Below, one piece after another: positions 1 through 5,302 of a stretch of 8,132 nt of DNA (position 1 is the first letter of the stretch; each line of letters opens with the position of its first letter). The translations under genes and the position numbers were made by a program. The stretch covers positions 1 through 8,132 of the forward strand of contig JACAEZ010000166.1 in assembly GCA_013388565.1 (NCBI GenBank), read 5' to 3'. This stretch comes from Campylobacterales bacterium. GTDB taxonomy: Bacteria; Campylobacterota; Campylobacteria; Campylobacterales; JACAEZ01. The notes under the pieces are model-generated. The model did not search any database. It was given only the letters and a program-made list of their open reading frames with translations, and was not told the origin of the DNA.

Positions 1-1116
1 CAATATAGCAATCCAGCATACTATTTAAAATACACCTCTGATTTGTTTGAAACAAAATGGTTAAACAATAAAACTTATCCATTAGAAGATGGGTATAGAT
101 ATAGAAAATACAAAGAACAAAAAGTAAATGTAGAGGCAGATTTTGAATATAAATTGGATATTCATTCATTTTTAATTGGGTTATATACACAACAAACAAA
201 AATTTTAAAAGATGAGACATATAGAAACTATGTGTTTAATGAAGGTTTGACTGATGGTTTTTATTATTATGATAAGTTGCTTAACCGTCCAGAAAATCCA
301 GAAGATAGAACTCAAAAAGCTGTTTTTTTTCAAGATTATGTTGATATTACAGATTGGCTATCACTTACAATAGGTGCTAGATATGATGATTTTAGTGATA
401 TTGGGAATGAACTTTCTCCAAGATTAGCAACTGTTTTTAGAATTGATGATATAAATATTTTAAAATTTCAAATATCAAGAGCATTTAGACCACCTACATT
501 TTATGAAAATTATGGATATATGTCTTTAAATAAGTTAAATCCTGAAACAGTAGATACAATAGAGACTTCTTACATCTATAATGACAAAACTAAAACATTT
601 AGAGTAACACTATTTGATTCAAATATAAAAAACATGATTACACAAGATTACAGTTCATACTATTTTATTAATTTAAAAGATGAGGCAAAATTGAGTGGTG
701 TTGAATTAGAGTTTAAAATGTTAGCTGATTTTGCAGAGTTTGGAATAAATAGTGCTTTTTATAACTCAAAAAATAGACAAACAGGGAATGAATTTGCTTT
801 AAGTGCAAGTTATATGGGAAATATATTTTTGACATTTAACCCCAAAAGTGATTACTCTACTAGCTTTTGGTATAGATATATCTCTAAAAAACCACGACTT
901 GAAGATAGTTCAAACGGCTACATTCCAGCACAAGATTATTTAAATATCACACAAGCTTTTGAAAATATTGTAAAAAATGGTGATTTACATGTTGGTGTTA
1001 GAAATATATTTGATGAAGTACAAACAACACTCTATGCTCCACTAAATCCACAAAATTATGATGATATACCATACATGAGACGAAGTTTTTGGATTAATTT
1101 TAGTTATAGGTTTTGA
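1..1116 (+). CDS. TonB-dependent outer-membrane receptor, C-terminal part (5' end outside window)
   Basis: This is the C-terminal 371 residues of a TonB-dependent receptor, an outer-membrane beta-barrel that imports a scarce ligand such as a siderophore, heme or cobalamin using energy from TonB-ExbBD. The frame is open from base 1, so the signal peptide, TonB box and plug lie upstream. Seen here: alternating aromatic/polar beta-strands, GARYDDF (about 125-131), the family signature SPRLA followed by SRAFRPPTFYENYG (about 139-172), LNPETVDTIE (about 179-188), SGVELEF (about 232-238), a late-strand NIFDE motif (about 335-339), and a C-terminal Phe in SYRF, the usual recognition end for the BAM assembly machine. 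The layout resembles the BtuB/Cir type more than the FhuA type. The ligand cannot be told from this part. It ends 119 bp before the convergent recO. Confidence 0.93.
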   Translation, partial: QYSNPAYYLKYTSDLFETKWLNNKTYPLEDGYRYRKYKEQKVNVEADFEYKLDIHSFLIGLYTQQTKILKDETYRNYVFNEGLTDGFYYYDKLLNRPENPEDRTQKAVFFQDYVDITDWLSLTIGARYDDFSDIGNELSPRLATVFRIDDINILKFQISRAFRPPTFYENYGYMSLNKLNPETVDTIETSYIYNDKTKTFRVTLFDSNIKNMITQDYSSYYFINLKDEAKLSGVELEFKMLADFAEFGINSAFYNSKNRQTGNEFALSASYMGNIFLTFNPKSDYSTSFWYRYISKKPRLEDSSNGYIPAQDYLNITQAFENIVKNGDLHVGVRNIFDEVQTTLYAPLNPQNYDDIPYMRRSFWINFSYRF

Positions 1117-1197
1117 CCAAAAAAACTCTAAAATGTGTGAAAATTTATGGTTTATATAGTAAATGTAAGCTGTGGGTATCGTTTTTAAATAATTTAT

Positions 1198-1233
1198 AAT
1201 AAAAGTTAAATTTATTTTTAGATAGCTTTTATT
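1198..1233. terminator. Candidate bidirectional terminator between receptor gene and recO
   Basis: Arms AATAAAAG (1198-1205) and CTTTTATT (1226-1233) are perfectly complementary across a 20-nt loop, and further T residues follow to 1237. It sits between two convergent genes and touches the recO stop codon, the expected place for a shared terminator. The stem is nearly all A:T and therefore weak, so this rests on position and symmetry only. Confidence 0.35.
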
Positions 1234-1235
1234 TT

Positions 1236-1856
1236 TTACAACCCCTCACTAATGATATTCCAAAGTGTTTCACACTGCTTATCTGTTAAGAAAAAGCTGT
1301 TTTTTAGTTTAAATAGCTCTTCTATCGTAGTTTTTGTAAATGTTGTTGTGGAGTAGATACAGTTTTGATGTGCTTTTAGAAACCCTCTTGTAATTGCGAT
1401 ATTATCATCAATATTTTTATCACATATAAAACATTTAAACTCTTGATTTAATCTTCCTTCAAATTCAAGAAGTTCTAAATAGGCTTCTATAATGGCTCGT
1501 TTTGGATTTTGTTTTTGGAGTTTTATAGAGATAGTTTCTAATAAATTGAAGTAAAATTCACCGCATTCGGTTATGTCTTTTAGATGTTTATATAAAAGTT
1601 TTATAAACTGTTGCCAGATAAAACATTTTTGAGTATCAAATAACCAGCTTTCATGAAGGTGTAAAATGTCTCTAAGTCTTGGTATTTTTGATTTTATAGA
1701 GTGTTCTAATTCAAAATCAATTTTGTAGCCGATATTTATTTGGCTATGTCTAAGTCCGTAAAATCTATATGCTGTGTAAAGTTTACTGTTTGCAAGTATT
1801 GTAACTATTAAATCTTCATCTTTTACCTTTGCAAAGTTTAGGATATATCCTTGCAT
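1236..1856 (-). CDS. recO: DNA recombination/repair protein RecO, short epsilonproteobacterial form
   Basis: RecO binds single-stranded DNA and, with RecR, helps load RecA onto SSB-coated gaps in the RecFOR pathway. The 206-residue product opens with MQGYILNFAKVKDEDLIV, the RecO OB-fold start (compare 'G.VL......ED.ivt.ls'), followed by a helical middle and a CFICDKN segment (about residues 142-148), a remnant of the RecO zinc-binding cysteines; a further Cys lies near residue 166 in AHQNC. The length matches the compact RecO of Campylobacterota (around 200 aa) and is shorter than the roughly 240 aa of E. coli. The ATG lies 2 bp beyond the stop of the upstream diguanylate cyclase gene and no strong Shine-Dalgarno sequence is visible, so translation probably depends on coupling. 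The assignment rests on the N-terminus, the cysteine pair, length and lineage. Confidence 0.85.
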   Translation of the reverse strand: MQGYILNFAKVKDEDLIVTILANSKLYTAYRFYGLRHSQINIGYKIDFELEHSIKSKIPRLRDILHLHESWLFDTQKCFIWQQFIKLLYKHLKDITECGEFYFNLLETISIKLQKQNPKRAIIEAYLELLEFEGRLNQEFKCFICDKNIDDNIAITRGFLKAHQNCIYSTTTFTKTTIEELFKLKNSFFLTDKQCETLWNIISEGL

Positions 1857-1858
1857 GA

Positions 1859-3139
1859 CTAGTGAACTACTTGATTTTTTCCGTTTCTTTTTGCTATGTA
1901 TAGATTTTCATCAGCATGTTTTATAATGTTATTAAATGTTTGTTCATCTATATTATCACATGATGATGTGCCTATACTTACTGTTACAGTTAATGTTTTA
2001 GAGTTTATAACTATTTTATTTTGTTCAATATTTTTTCTGATTTTTTCTGCTATTTTTTTAATATTTTCAAGTTTTGAAACTGGTAATAAAACTAAAAACT
2101 CTTCACCACCATATCTAAAAACCATATCCATATTTCTAACACTGTTTTTTATGCTCTCTGCAATCTCTTTTAAAACAATATCTCCTATGTCATGACCAAA
2201 AGTGTCATTTATCTGTTTAAAATTGTCAATATCTATCAGTAATAGACCTATTGTTATATTGTTGTTATTGCAATGAAATCCATTTTGCAAAACCTCTTTT
2301 AGTTTTCTTCTTGTATAAAGTGTAGTTAATTCATCTGTAATTAGTTCATGTTCTCTTTTCTCAACCATATAAAATGTGAGCATATTTGATAATGAAAAAG
2401 ATAATTTAAATATAAATGAGTAAGCATTCAACAAATCAACATACTTTTTATTTTCTACAAAAAAGAAGATATTTTGTTCAACAATATGAACCCTTTTGTG
2501 CATATCATATATTTTTTGATAGTTCTCTTTAGATGTTACAACATCCTTTACATCACTATGTTCAAGCCAACAACCAAGTTCACATTTTGTAAAATCCAAC
2601 TCTGGAAGTTTTCCTTTATTTGCACTTTTAATTGCTAAAATAAGTTTTGTAAGCCACTCAATATGTAAAATTTTTAACTCTTTATAACTATTGGCTCTAT
2701 CATCTTGCTTTTTTTTCAACTCATCTAAAAATATCAAATCTTGTTCAAAAATTGTATTTAAATACCCTTTTGCACCATAATTTCTAATCGTTTCAAAGTA
2801 TAGTCTAATATCTTTTCTAAGTTTAAAATCATGTTTTGCATGAAATAAAAATTGTGTTTGAAGGTAGTTCGCACCACTTATATAAAGTTCAAATGGGATA
2901 AATCTTTGGTAGTGAATTTTACCAATTTCTATTAATTCAAATTGAAGCTCTTTTAAAGGTTTTGTAATAGCCTCAAAAAATAACTTTTTTTGTCTAGCGA
3001 TAGTCTGTTCTAGTTGTTCTTGAGAAGAAAAAAATTGTTTCATATAGCTATTTGTATCTATTGTTGTATAAAAATTAGCAAATATTAATTCACTTTTGTC
3101 TTCTATTTTTTTTAACTCTTTAAACATAAAACTATCCAT
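1859..3139 (-). CDS. Diguanylate cyclase with globin-coupled heme sensor, CZB zinc domain and GGEEF domain
   Basis: This predicted soluble enzyme makes cyclic di-GMP from two GTP. Residues 1-148 match the globin-coupled sensor fold: FANFYTTI (20-27) gives a likely distal Tyr24, and IGKIHYQRFIPFELYISG (72-89) gives the proximal heme ligand His76, as in HemAT and DosC. Residues 155-235 match a CZB domain: HIEW, CELGCWL and MHKRVH supply His159, Cys186, His214 and His218, with spacing close to the zinc site of E. coli DgcZ. Residues 266-426 are the cyclase: Asp303 (metal), Asn311 and Asp320 (guanine), RYGGEEF (342-348), and an RxxD inhibitory site at Arg335-Asp338, all at the spacing seen in PleD. 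The active site therefore looks intact. There is no membrane segment. The start has AAGAAAA upstream; Met5 is a weaker alternative. recO follows after 2 bp. Ligands are inferred, not shown. Confidence 0.93.
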   Translation of the reverse strand: MDSFMFKELKKIEDKSELIFANFYTTIDTNSYMKQFFSSQEQLEQTIARQKKLFFEAITKPLKELQFELIEIGKIHYQRFIPFELYISGANYLQTQFLFHAKHDFKLRKDIRLYFETIRNYGAKGYLNTIFEQDLIFLDELKKKQDDRANSYKELKILHIEWLTKLILAIKSANKGKLPELDFTKCELGCWLEHSDVKDVVTSKENYQKIYDMHKRVHIVEQNIFFFVENKKYVDLLNAYSFIFKLSFSLSNMLTFYMVEKREHELITDELTTLYTRRKLKEVLQNGFHCNNNNITIGLLLIDIDNFKQINDTFGHDIGDIVLKEIAESIKNSVRNMDMVFRYGGEEFLVLLPVSKLENIKKIAEKIRKNIEQNKIVINSKTLTVTVSIGTSSCDNIDEQTFNNIIKHADENLYIAKRNGKNQVVH

Positions 3140-3168
3140 AAACTATTTTTCTTAATATTACACAACAT

Positions 3169-3174
3169 ATAGTA
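3169..3174 (-). promoter_or_regulatory. Possible -10 element for the diguanylate cyclase-recO unit
   Basis: Read on the minus strand, TACTAT matches TATAAT at four of six positions and would start a transcript about 23 nt before the cyclase ATG. No convincing -35 is present, which is common in this phylum. In DNA this AT-rich such matches are frequent, so it is only a suggestion. Confidence 0.22.
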
Positions 3175-3197
3175 TTAACTAGATTAAAATAGAGAAA

Positions 3198-3560
3198 ATG
3201 TTTGAAGCTATTTAAGTGATCCGTCAACCCCATACTGGAAAAACACTTGATTGGACATTTAGTTCAAACGACATAGAAAATCAAGAAGAATTTGAACAAC
3301 TATTAAATACTTGAATATAATGTTCAAGTTGAAAAATATAAATTAGTAGTTTAAAGTGTTTTGTTCAAAATGAAAATGATATTGAAAATAATAAAATTAT
3401 TTCACAAGAAAGTATGTTTGAAAATTTAGAGAAAAAACTATTTGGATAATTTTGAAATTAAAGATTTTGAAATTATTTAGACAATGCGACAACTTCATTT
3501 TACTTTATTTATGCCCTTAAACTCAATATAACAAAAACAAAGTTAGAATTTTGGAAATAG
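3198..3560 (+). pseudogene. Probable decayed protein-coding remnant of unknown family
   Basis: No intact gene lies in the 448-bp gap between the cyclase and plsY, but the plus strand gives peptide-like, Glu-rich pieces that switch frame. Piece 1 is 3216-3314 (contains RQPHTGKTLDWTFSS, then NQEEFEQLLNT, stop). Piece 2, one base over, is 3313-3354 (EYNVQVEKYKLVV, stop). Piece 3, back in the first frame, is 3345-3449 (KCFVQNENDIENNKIISQES, ending MFENLEKKLFG, stop). Piece 4 is about 3439-3480 (YLDNFEIKDFEII, stop). Piece 5 is about 3471-3560 (DNATTSFYFIYALKLNITK, ending LEFWK, stop). Each break lies close to where the next frame becomes readable, as expected of an indel-damaged gene. An ATG at 3198 with AGAGAAA upstream is in frame with piece 1 but meets TAA after five codons. 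I do not recognise the family. Chance ORF fragments in AT-rich spacer remain possible. Confidence 0.4.
3527..3532 (+). promoter_or_regulatory. Possible -10 element for plsY-folB
   Basis: TATAAC matches TATAAT at five of six positions and lies 55 bp before the plsY ATG. The -35 region (about 3504-3509) is only T-rich, as is usual in Campylobacterota sigma-70 promoters. It sits inside the suspected gene remnant. Confidence 0.33.
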
Positions 3561-3587
3561 TTGAGATTAATGATTTAAAGGAAATTT

Positions 3588-4217
3588 ATGGATTTTTTAA
3601 CAAATACAAATGTGTTGTTTTATTTGATGGCTTATTTGATTGGGGCTATTCCGTTTGGGTTGGTGTTGGCTAAGATGTTTGCGAAAGTGGATATTACAAG
3701 TGAGGGGAGTAAAAGTATAGGTGCTACAAATGTGCTTCGAGTTGTATCTGAAAAAGACCCAAAATTGGCTAAAAAGCTTGGTGCTGGGACATTGGTTTTA
3801 GATGCTTTAAAAGGAATGATTATTTTAGCTGTTGCAAAAATGGCTGGAATTGATGAGTCTGTTTTGTGGGGAATGGCGGTATTAGCAGTTTTAGGGCATT
3901 GTTATAGTCCATATTTGATGTTTGAGGGTGGAAAAGGTGTTGCTACTAGTTTTGGAGTTTTGCTATTTATGTTACCGATTGAAACAATCTTAGCATTTGT
4001 ATCATGGGCATTTATGGCTAAAAGTGTGAAAATATCATCTTTATCTTCACTTGTTGGACTGTTGATTTTATTGATTTCCATGAATGTCATTCACCCTACT
4101 TTGCCTGAAATAAACTCGCAAGTGCCTGTTTATTTGATAGCATTTATAATTGTTTATAAACATATTCCAAATATTATAAGACTTATAAAAAAAGAGGAAC
4201 AAAAAGTTGCTCTATAA
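3588..4217 (+). CDS. plsY: Acyl-phosphate:glycerol-3-phosphate acyltransferase PlsY
   Basis: PlsY is an inner-membrane enzyme that transfers the acyl group of acyl-phosphate (made by PlsX) to glycerol-3-phosphate, giving lysophosphatidic acid, the first step of phospholipid synthesis. All signature motifs are present in order: an N-terminal helix with YLIGAIPFGLVLAK (16-29), GSKSIGATNVLR (40-51), LDALKG (71-76), GHCYSPYLMFEGGKGVAT (103-120, including the glycine-rich phosphate-binding loop), and KHIPNIIRL (191-199). Five hydrophobic segments fit the known topology. The length of 209 aa is normal. The ATG at 3588 has a good AAAGGAA ribosome-binding site at 3577-3583. The 3' end overlaps folB by 11 bp, so the two are co-translated. 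Confidence 0.97.
   Translation: MDFLTNTNVLFYLMAYLIGAIPFGLVLAKMFAKVDITSEGSKSIGATNVLRVVSEKDPKLAKKLGAGTLVLDALKGMIILAVAKMAGIDESVLWGMAVLAVLGHCYSPYLMFEGGKGVATSFGVLLFMLPIETILAFVSWAFMAKSVKISSLSSLVGLLILLISMNVIHPTLPEINSQVPVYLIAFIIVYKHIPNIIRLIKKEEQKVAL
4194..4198 (+). promoter_or_regulatory. Ribosome-binding site fixing the folB TTG start
   Basis: GAGGA lies 8 nt before the TTG at 4207, inside the end of plsY. No ATG or GTG in frame nearby has a comparable site, and the TTG puts the first beta-strand of FolB at the usual distance from the N-terminus, so the TTG is taken as the real start. Confidence 0.7.
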
Positions 4218-4539
4218 AATCAAGATAAAAGAGTTACAAATTGAGTGCATTATTGGGATTTTAGATTTTGAAAGAGAAAATTCTCAAAAAGTTGTAGTAA
4301 ATTTAGAGTGTGATTATGAGTATGGAGATAAATTTTTAGATTATGCTTTGATTGTTTCAAAAATAGAAGATAGCTTTATTTGCGAACAATTTTTGTTGAT
4401 AGAAGATGCCATAAACTCTATTTTAACAATGTTGAAAAAAGAGTTTAGTTTTATTAAAAGTATTAAAATTGAGATATTAAAACCAGACATTTTAAAGAAT
4501 TGTACAGTTGGTATAGAATATTTCATGAGTTTTGATTAA
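4207..4539 (+). CDS. folB: Dihydroneopterin aldolase FolB, compact form
   Basis: FolB splits 7,8-dihydroneopterin into 6-hydroxymethyl-7,8-dihydropterin and glycolaldehyde in folate synthesis and works as a ring of tunnelling-fold subunits in the cytoplasm. The 110 residues carry the family motifs: IIGILDFERENSQKVVVNL (15-33) with Glu22, Tyr46 in LDYALIV, LLIED (63-67) with pterin-anchoring Glu66, and IEILKPDILKNC (88-99) with Lys92. The spacings Tyr46-Glu66-Lys92 equal those I recall for the S. aureus enzyme (Tyr54, Glu74, Lys100), while the stretch between Glu22 and Tyr46 is 8 residues shorter, so a loop is trimmed without loss of the active site. The TTG start overlaps plsY by 11 bp. No other folate synthesis gene is beside it except, further on, thyX, which uses the folate product. 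Confidence 0.87.
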   Translation: MLYKIKIKELQIECIIGILDFERENSQKVVVNLECDYEYGDKFLDYALIVSKIEDSFICEQFLLIEDAINSILTMLKKEFSFIKSIKIEILKPDILKNCTVGIEYFMSFD

Positions 4540-4566
4540 AAATATAATTTTTTTCTTAATTCAACC

Positions 4567-4595
4567 TTTAAAAAAATATTTTTTTCTGATATAAT
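4567..4595 (+). promoter_or_regulatory. Sigma-70 extended -10 promoter for the hsrA-kinase-thyX-aroB unit
   Basis: A perfect -10 TATAAT (4590-4595) carries the extended TG one base upstream (4587-4588). TTTAAA at 4567-4572 matches TTGACA at four of six positions with a 17-bp spacer. Transcription would start near 4602, about 30 nt before the TTG start of the regulator gene. The spacer holds a perfect palindrome of seven A, TA, seven T (4570-4585), which may bend DNA or act as a weak terminator for folB. This is the best promoter in the window. Confidence 0.68.
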
Positions 4596-4618
4596 TTTAT
4601 ATAAAATTAAATTTTATA
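4592..4618. repeat. AT-rich palindrome and direct repeat at the hsrA transcription start
   Basis: Bases 4592-4609 form a perfect 18-bp palindrome (TAATTTTAT and its complement) that overlaps the -10 end and the likely start point. The 9-mer AATTTTATA occurs at 4593-4601 and again at 4610-4618, 17 bp apart. OmpR-family regulators bind direct repeats, and HsrA is reported to bind its own promoter in H. pylori, so this could be an operator. With only A and T involved, part of this symmetry may be chance. Confidence 0.4.
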
Positions 4619-4624
4619 AAAGGA
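4618..4624 (+). promoter_or_regulatory. Ribosome-binding site fixing the hsrA TTG start
   Basis: AAAAGGA ends 6 nt before the TTG at 4631. The TTG gives the canonical receiver-domain start MRILIVEDE, so both spacing and family alignment support it over any internal start. Confidence 0.8.
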
Positions 4625-4630
4625 TAGCAT

Positions 4631-5302
4631 TTGAGAATTTTAATCGTAGAAGATGAAGTTACTTTAAACAAAACATTGGCTGAGGGGCTAAATGAGTTAA
4701 ACTATCAAACAGATGTTTGTGAAACATTGAAAGATGCAGAATATTTCATAAGTATAAGAAATTATGATTTAGTTTTGACAGATTGGATGTTACCAGATGG
4801 AAATGGAATAGAGTTAATAGCACAAGCTAAACAAAAATCATCAAGAACTGCTGTTGTTGTACTTTCAGCTAGAGATGATAAAGATAGTGAAATAGAAGCA
4901 CTCAAAGAGGGTGCTGATGATTATATCAGAAAACCGTTTGATTTTGATATTTTAGTTGCTAGAATAGAGGCTAGACTTAGATTTGGCGGAACAAATGTAA
5001 TTGAAATTCAAGATTTAGTAATCAATCCTGATGAGGAGAGAATTATATTTAAAGGTGTTGAAATAGAGTTAAAAGGTAAGCCTTTTGAAGTTTTAACACA
5101 TTTAGCAAGACATAGAGACCAAATCGTTTCAAAAGAACAACTACTTGATGCAATTTGGGAAGAGCCAGAACTTGTAACTCCAAATGTTATCGAAGTTGCG
5201 ATTAATCAAATTAGACAAAAAATGGACAAACCGCTTAAAATATCTACAATAGAAACAGTTAGAAGAAGAGGCTACAAATTTTGCTATCCAAAGGGAGCAT
5301 AA
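4631..5302 (+). CDS. hsrA: HsrA/CosR-type OmpR-family response regulator with intact phosphorylation site
   Basis: This DNA-binding regulator has an N-terminal receiver (about 1-118) and a C-terminal winged helix (about 125-220). The latter, for example GKPFEVLTHLARHRDQIVSK (149-168), EEPELVTPNVIEVAINQIRQ (177-196) and VRRRGYKFCYP (210-220), is nearly residue for residue what I recall of H. pylori HsrA (HP1043) and C. jejuni CosR, essential regulators tied to redox and oxidative-stress homeostasis. Unlike those orphans, which lack a normal acceptor site, this receiver is complete: acidic Glu7/Asp8, acceptor Asp51 in LTDWMLPDGNG, Ser79, Lys101 followed by Pro. It should therefore be phosphorylatable, most likely by the kinase encoded immediately after it. 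Length 223 aa is normal. The start is TTG with a good ribosome-binding site. Its own promoter carries candidate operator repeats. Confidence 0.94.
   Translation: MRILIVEDEVTLNKTLAEGLNELNYQTDVCETLKDAEYFISIRNYDLVLTDWMLPDGNGIELIAQAKQKSSRTAVVVLSARDDKDSEIEALKEGADDYIRKPFDFDILVARIEARLRFGGTNVIEIQDLVINPDEERIIFKGVEIELKGKPFEVLTHLARHRDQIVSKEQLLDAIWEEPELVTPNVIEVAINQIRQKMDKPLKISTIETVRRRGYKFCYPKGA
5268..5271 (+). promoter_or_regulatory. Ribosome-binding site supporting the histidine kinase TTG start
   Basis: GAGG lies 9 nt before the TTG at 5281, inside the end of hsrA. A stronger AAGGGAG at 5291-5297 has no usual start codon at proper distance downstream (only ATA at 5299, one base away), so the TTG is preferred, though not with certainty. 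Confidence 0.5.

Noticed and set aside
1896..2195. 99-codon plus-strand open frame inside the diguanylate cyclase gene
   Set aside because: It is antisense to the GGEEF domain, is hydrophobic and Phe/Ser-rich as a reverse reading of Lys/Glu codons would be, and has no ribosome-binding site.
3216..3314. GTG-started 32-codon ORF as a small intact gene
   Set aside because: There is no ribosome-binding site before the GTG, and similar peptide pieces continue in shifted frames, so it fits a gene remnant better.
3902..4526. Minus-strand open frames of about 60 codons opposite plsY and folB
   Set aside because: They lie wholly antisense to well-recognised genes and show no family motif.
4540..4585. 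Intrinsic terminator after folB
   Set aside because: AAAAAT-ATA-ATTTTT and A7TAT7 can pair, but only through A:U pairs; the second lies inside the hsrA promoter spacer. They are too weak to list as a terminator.
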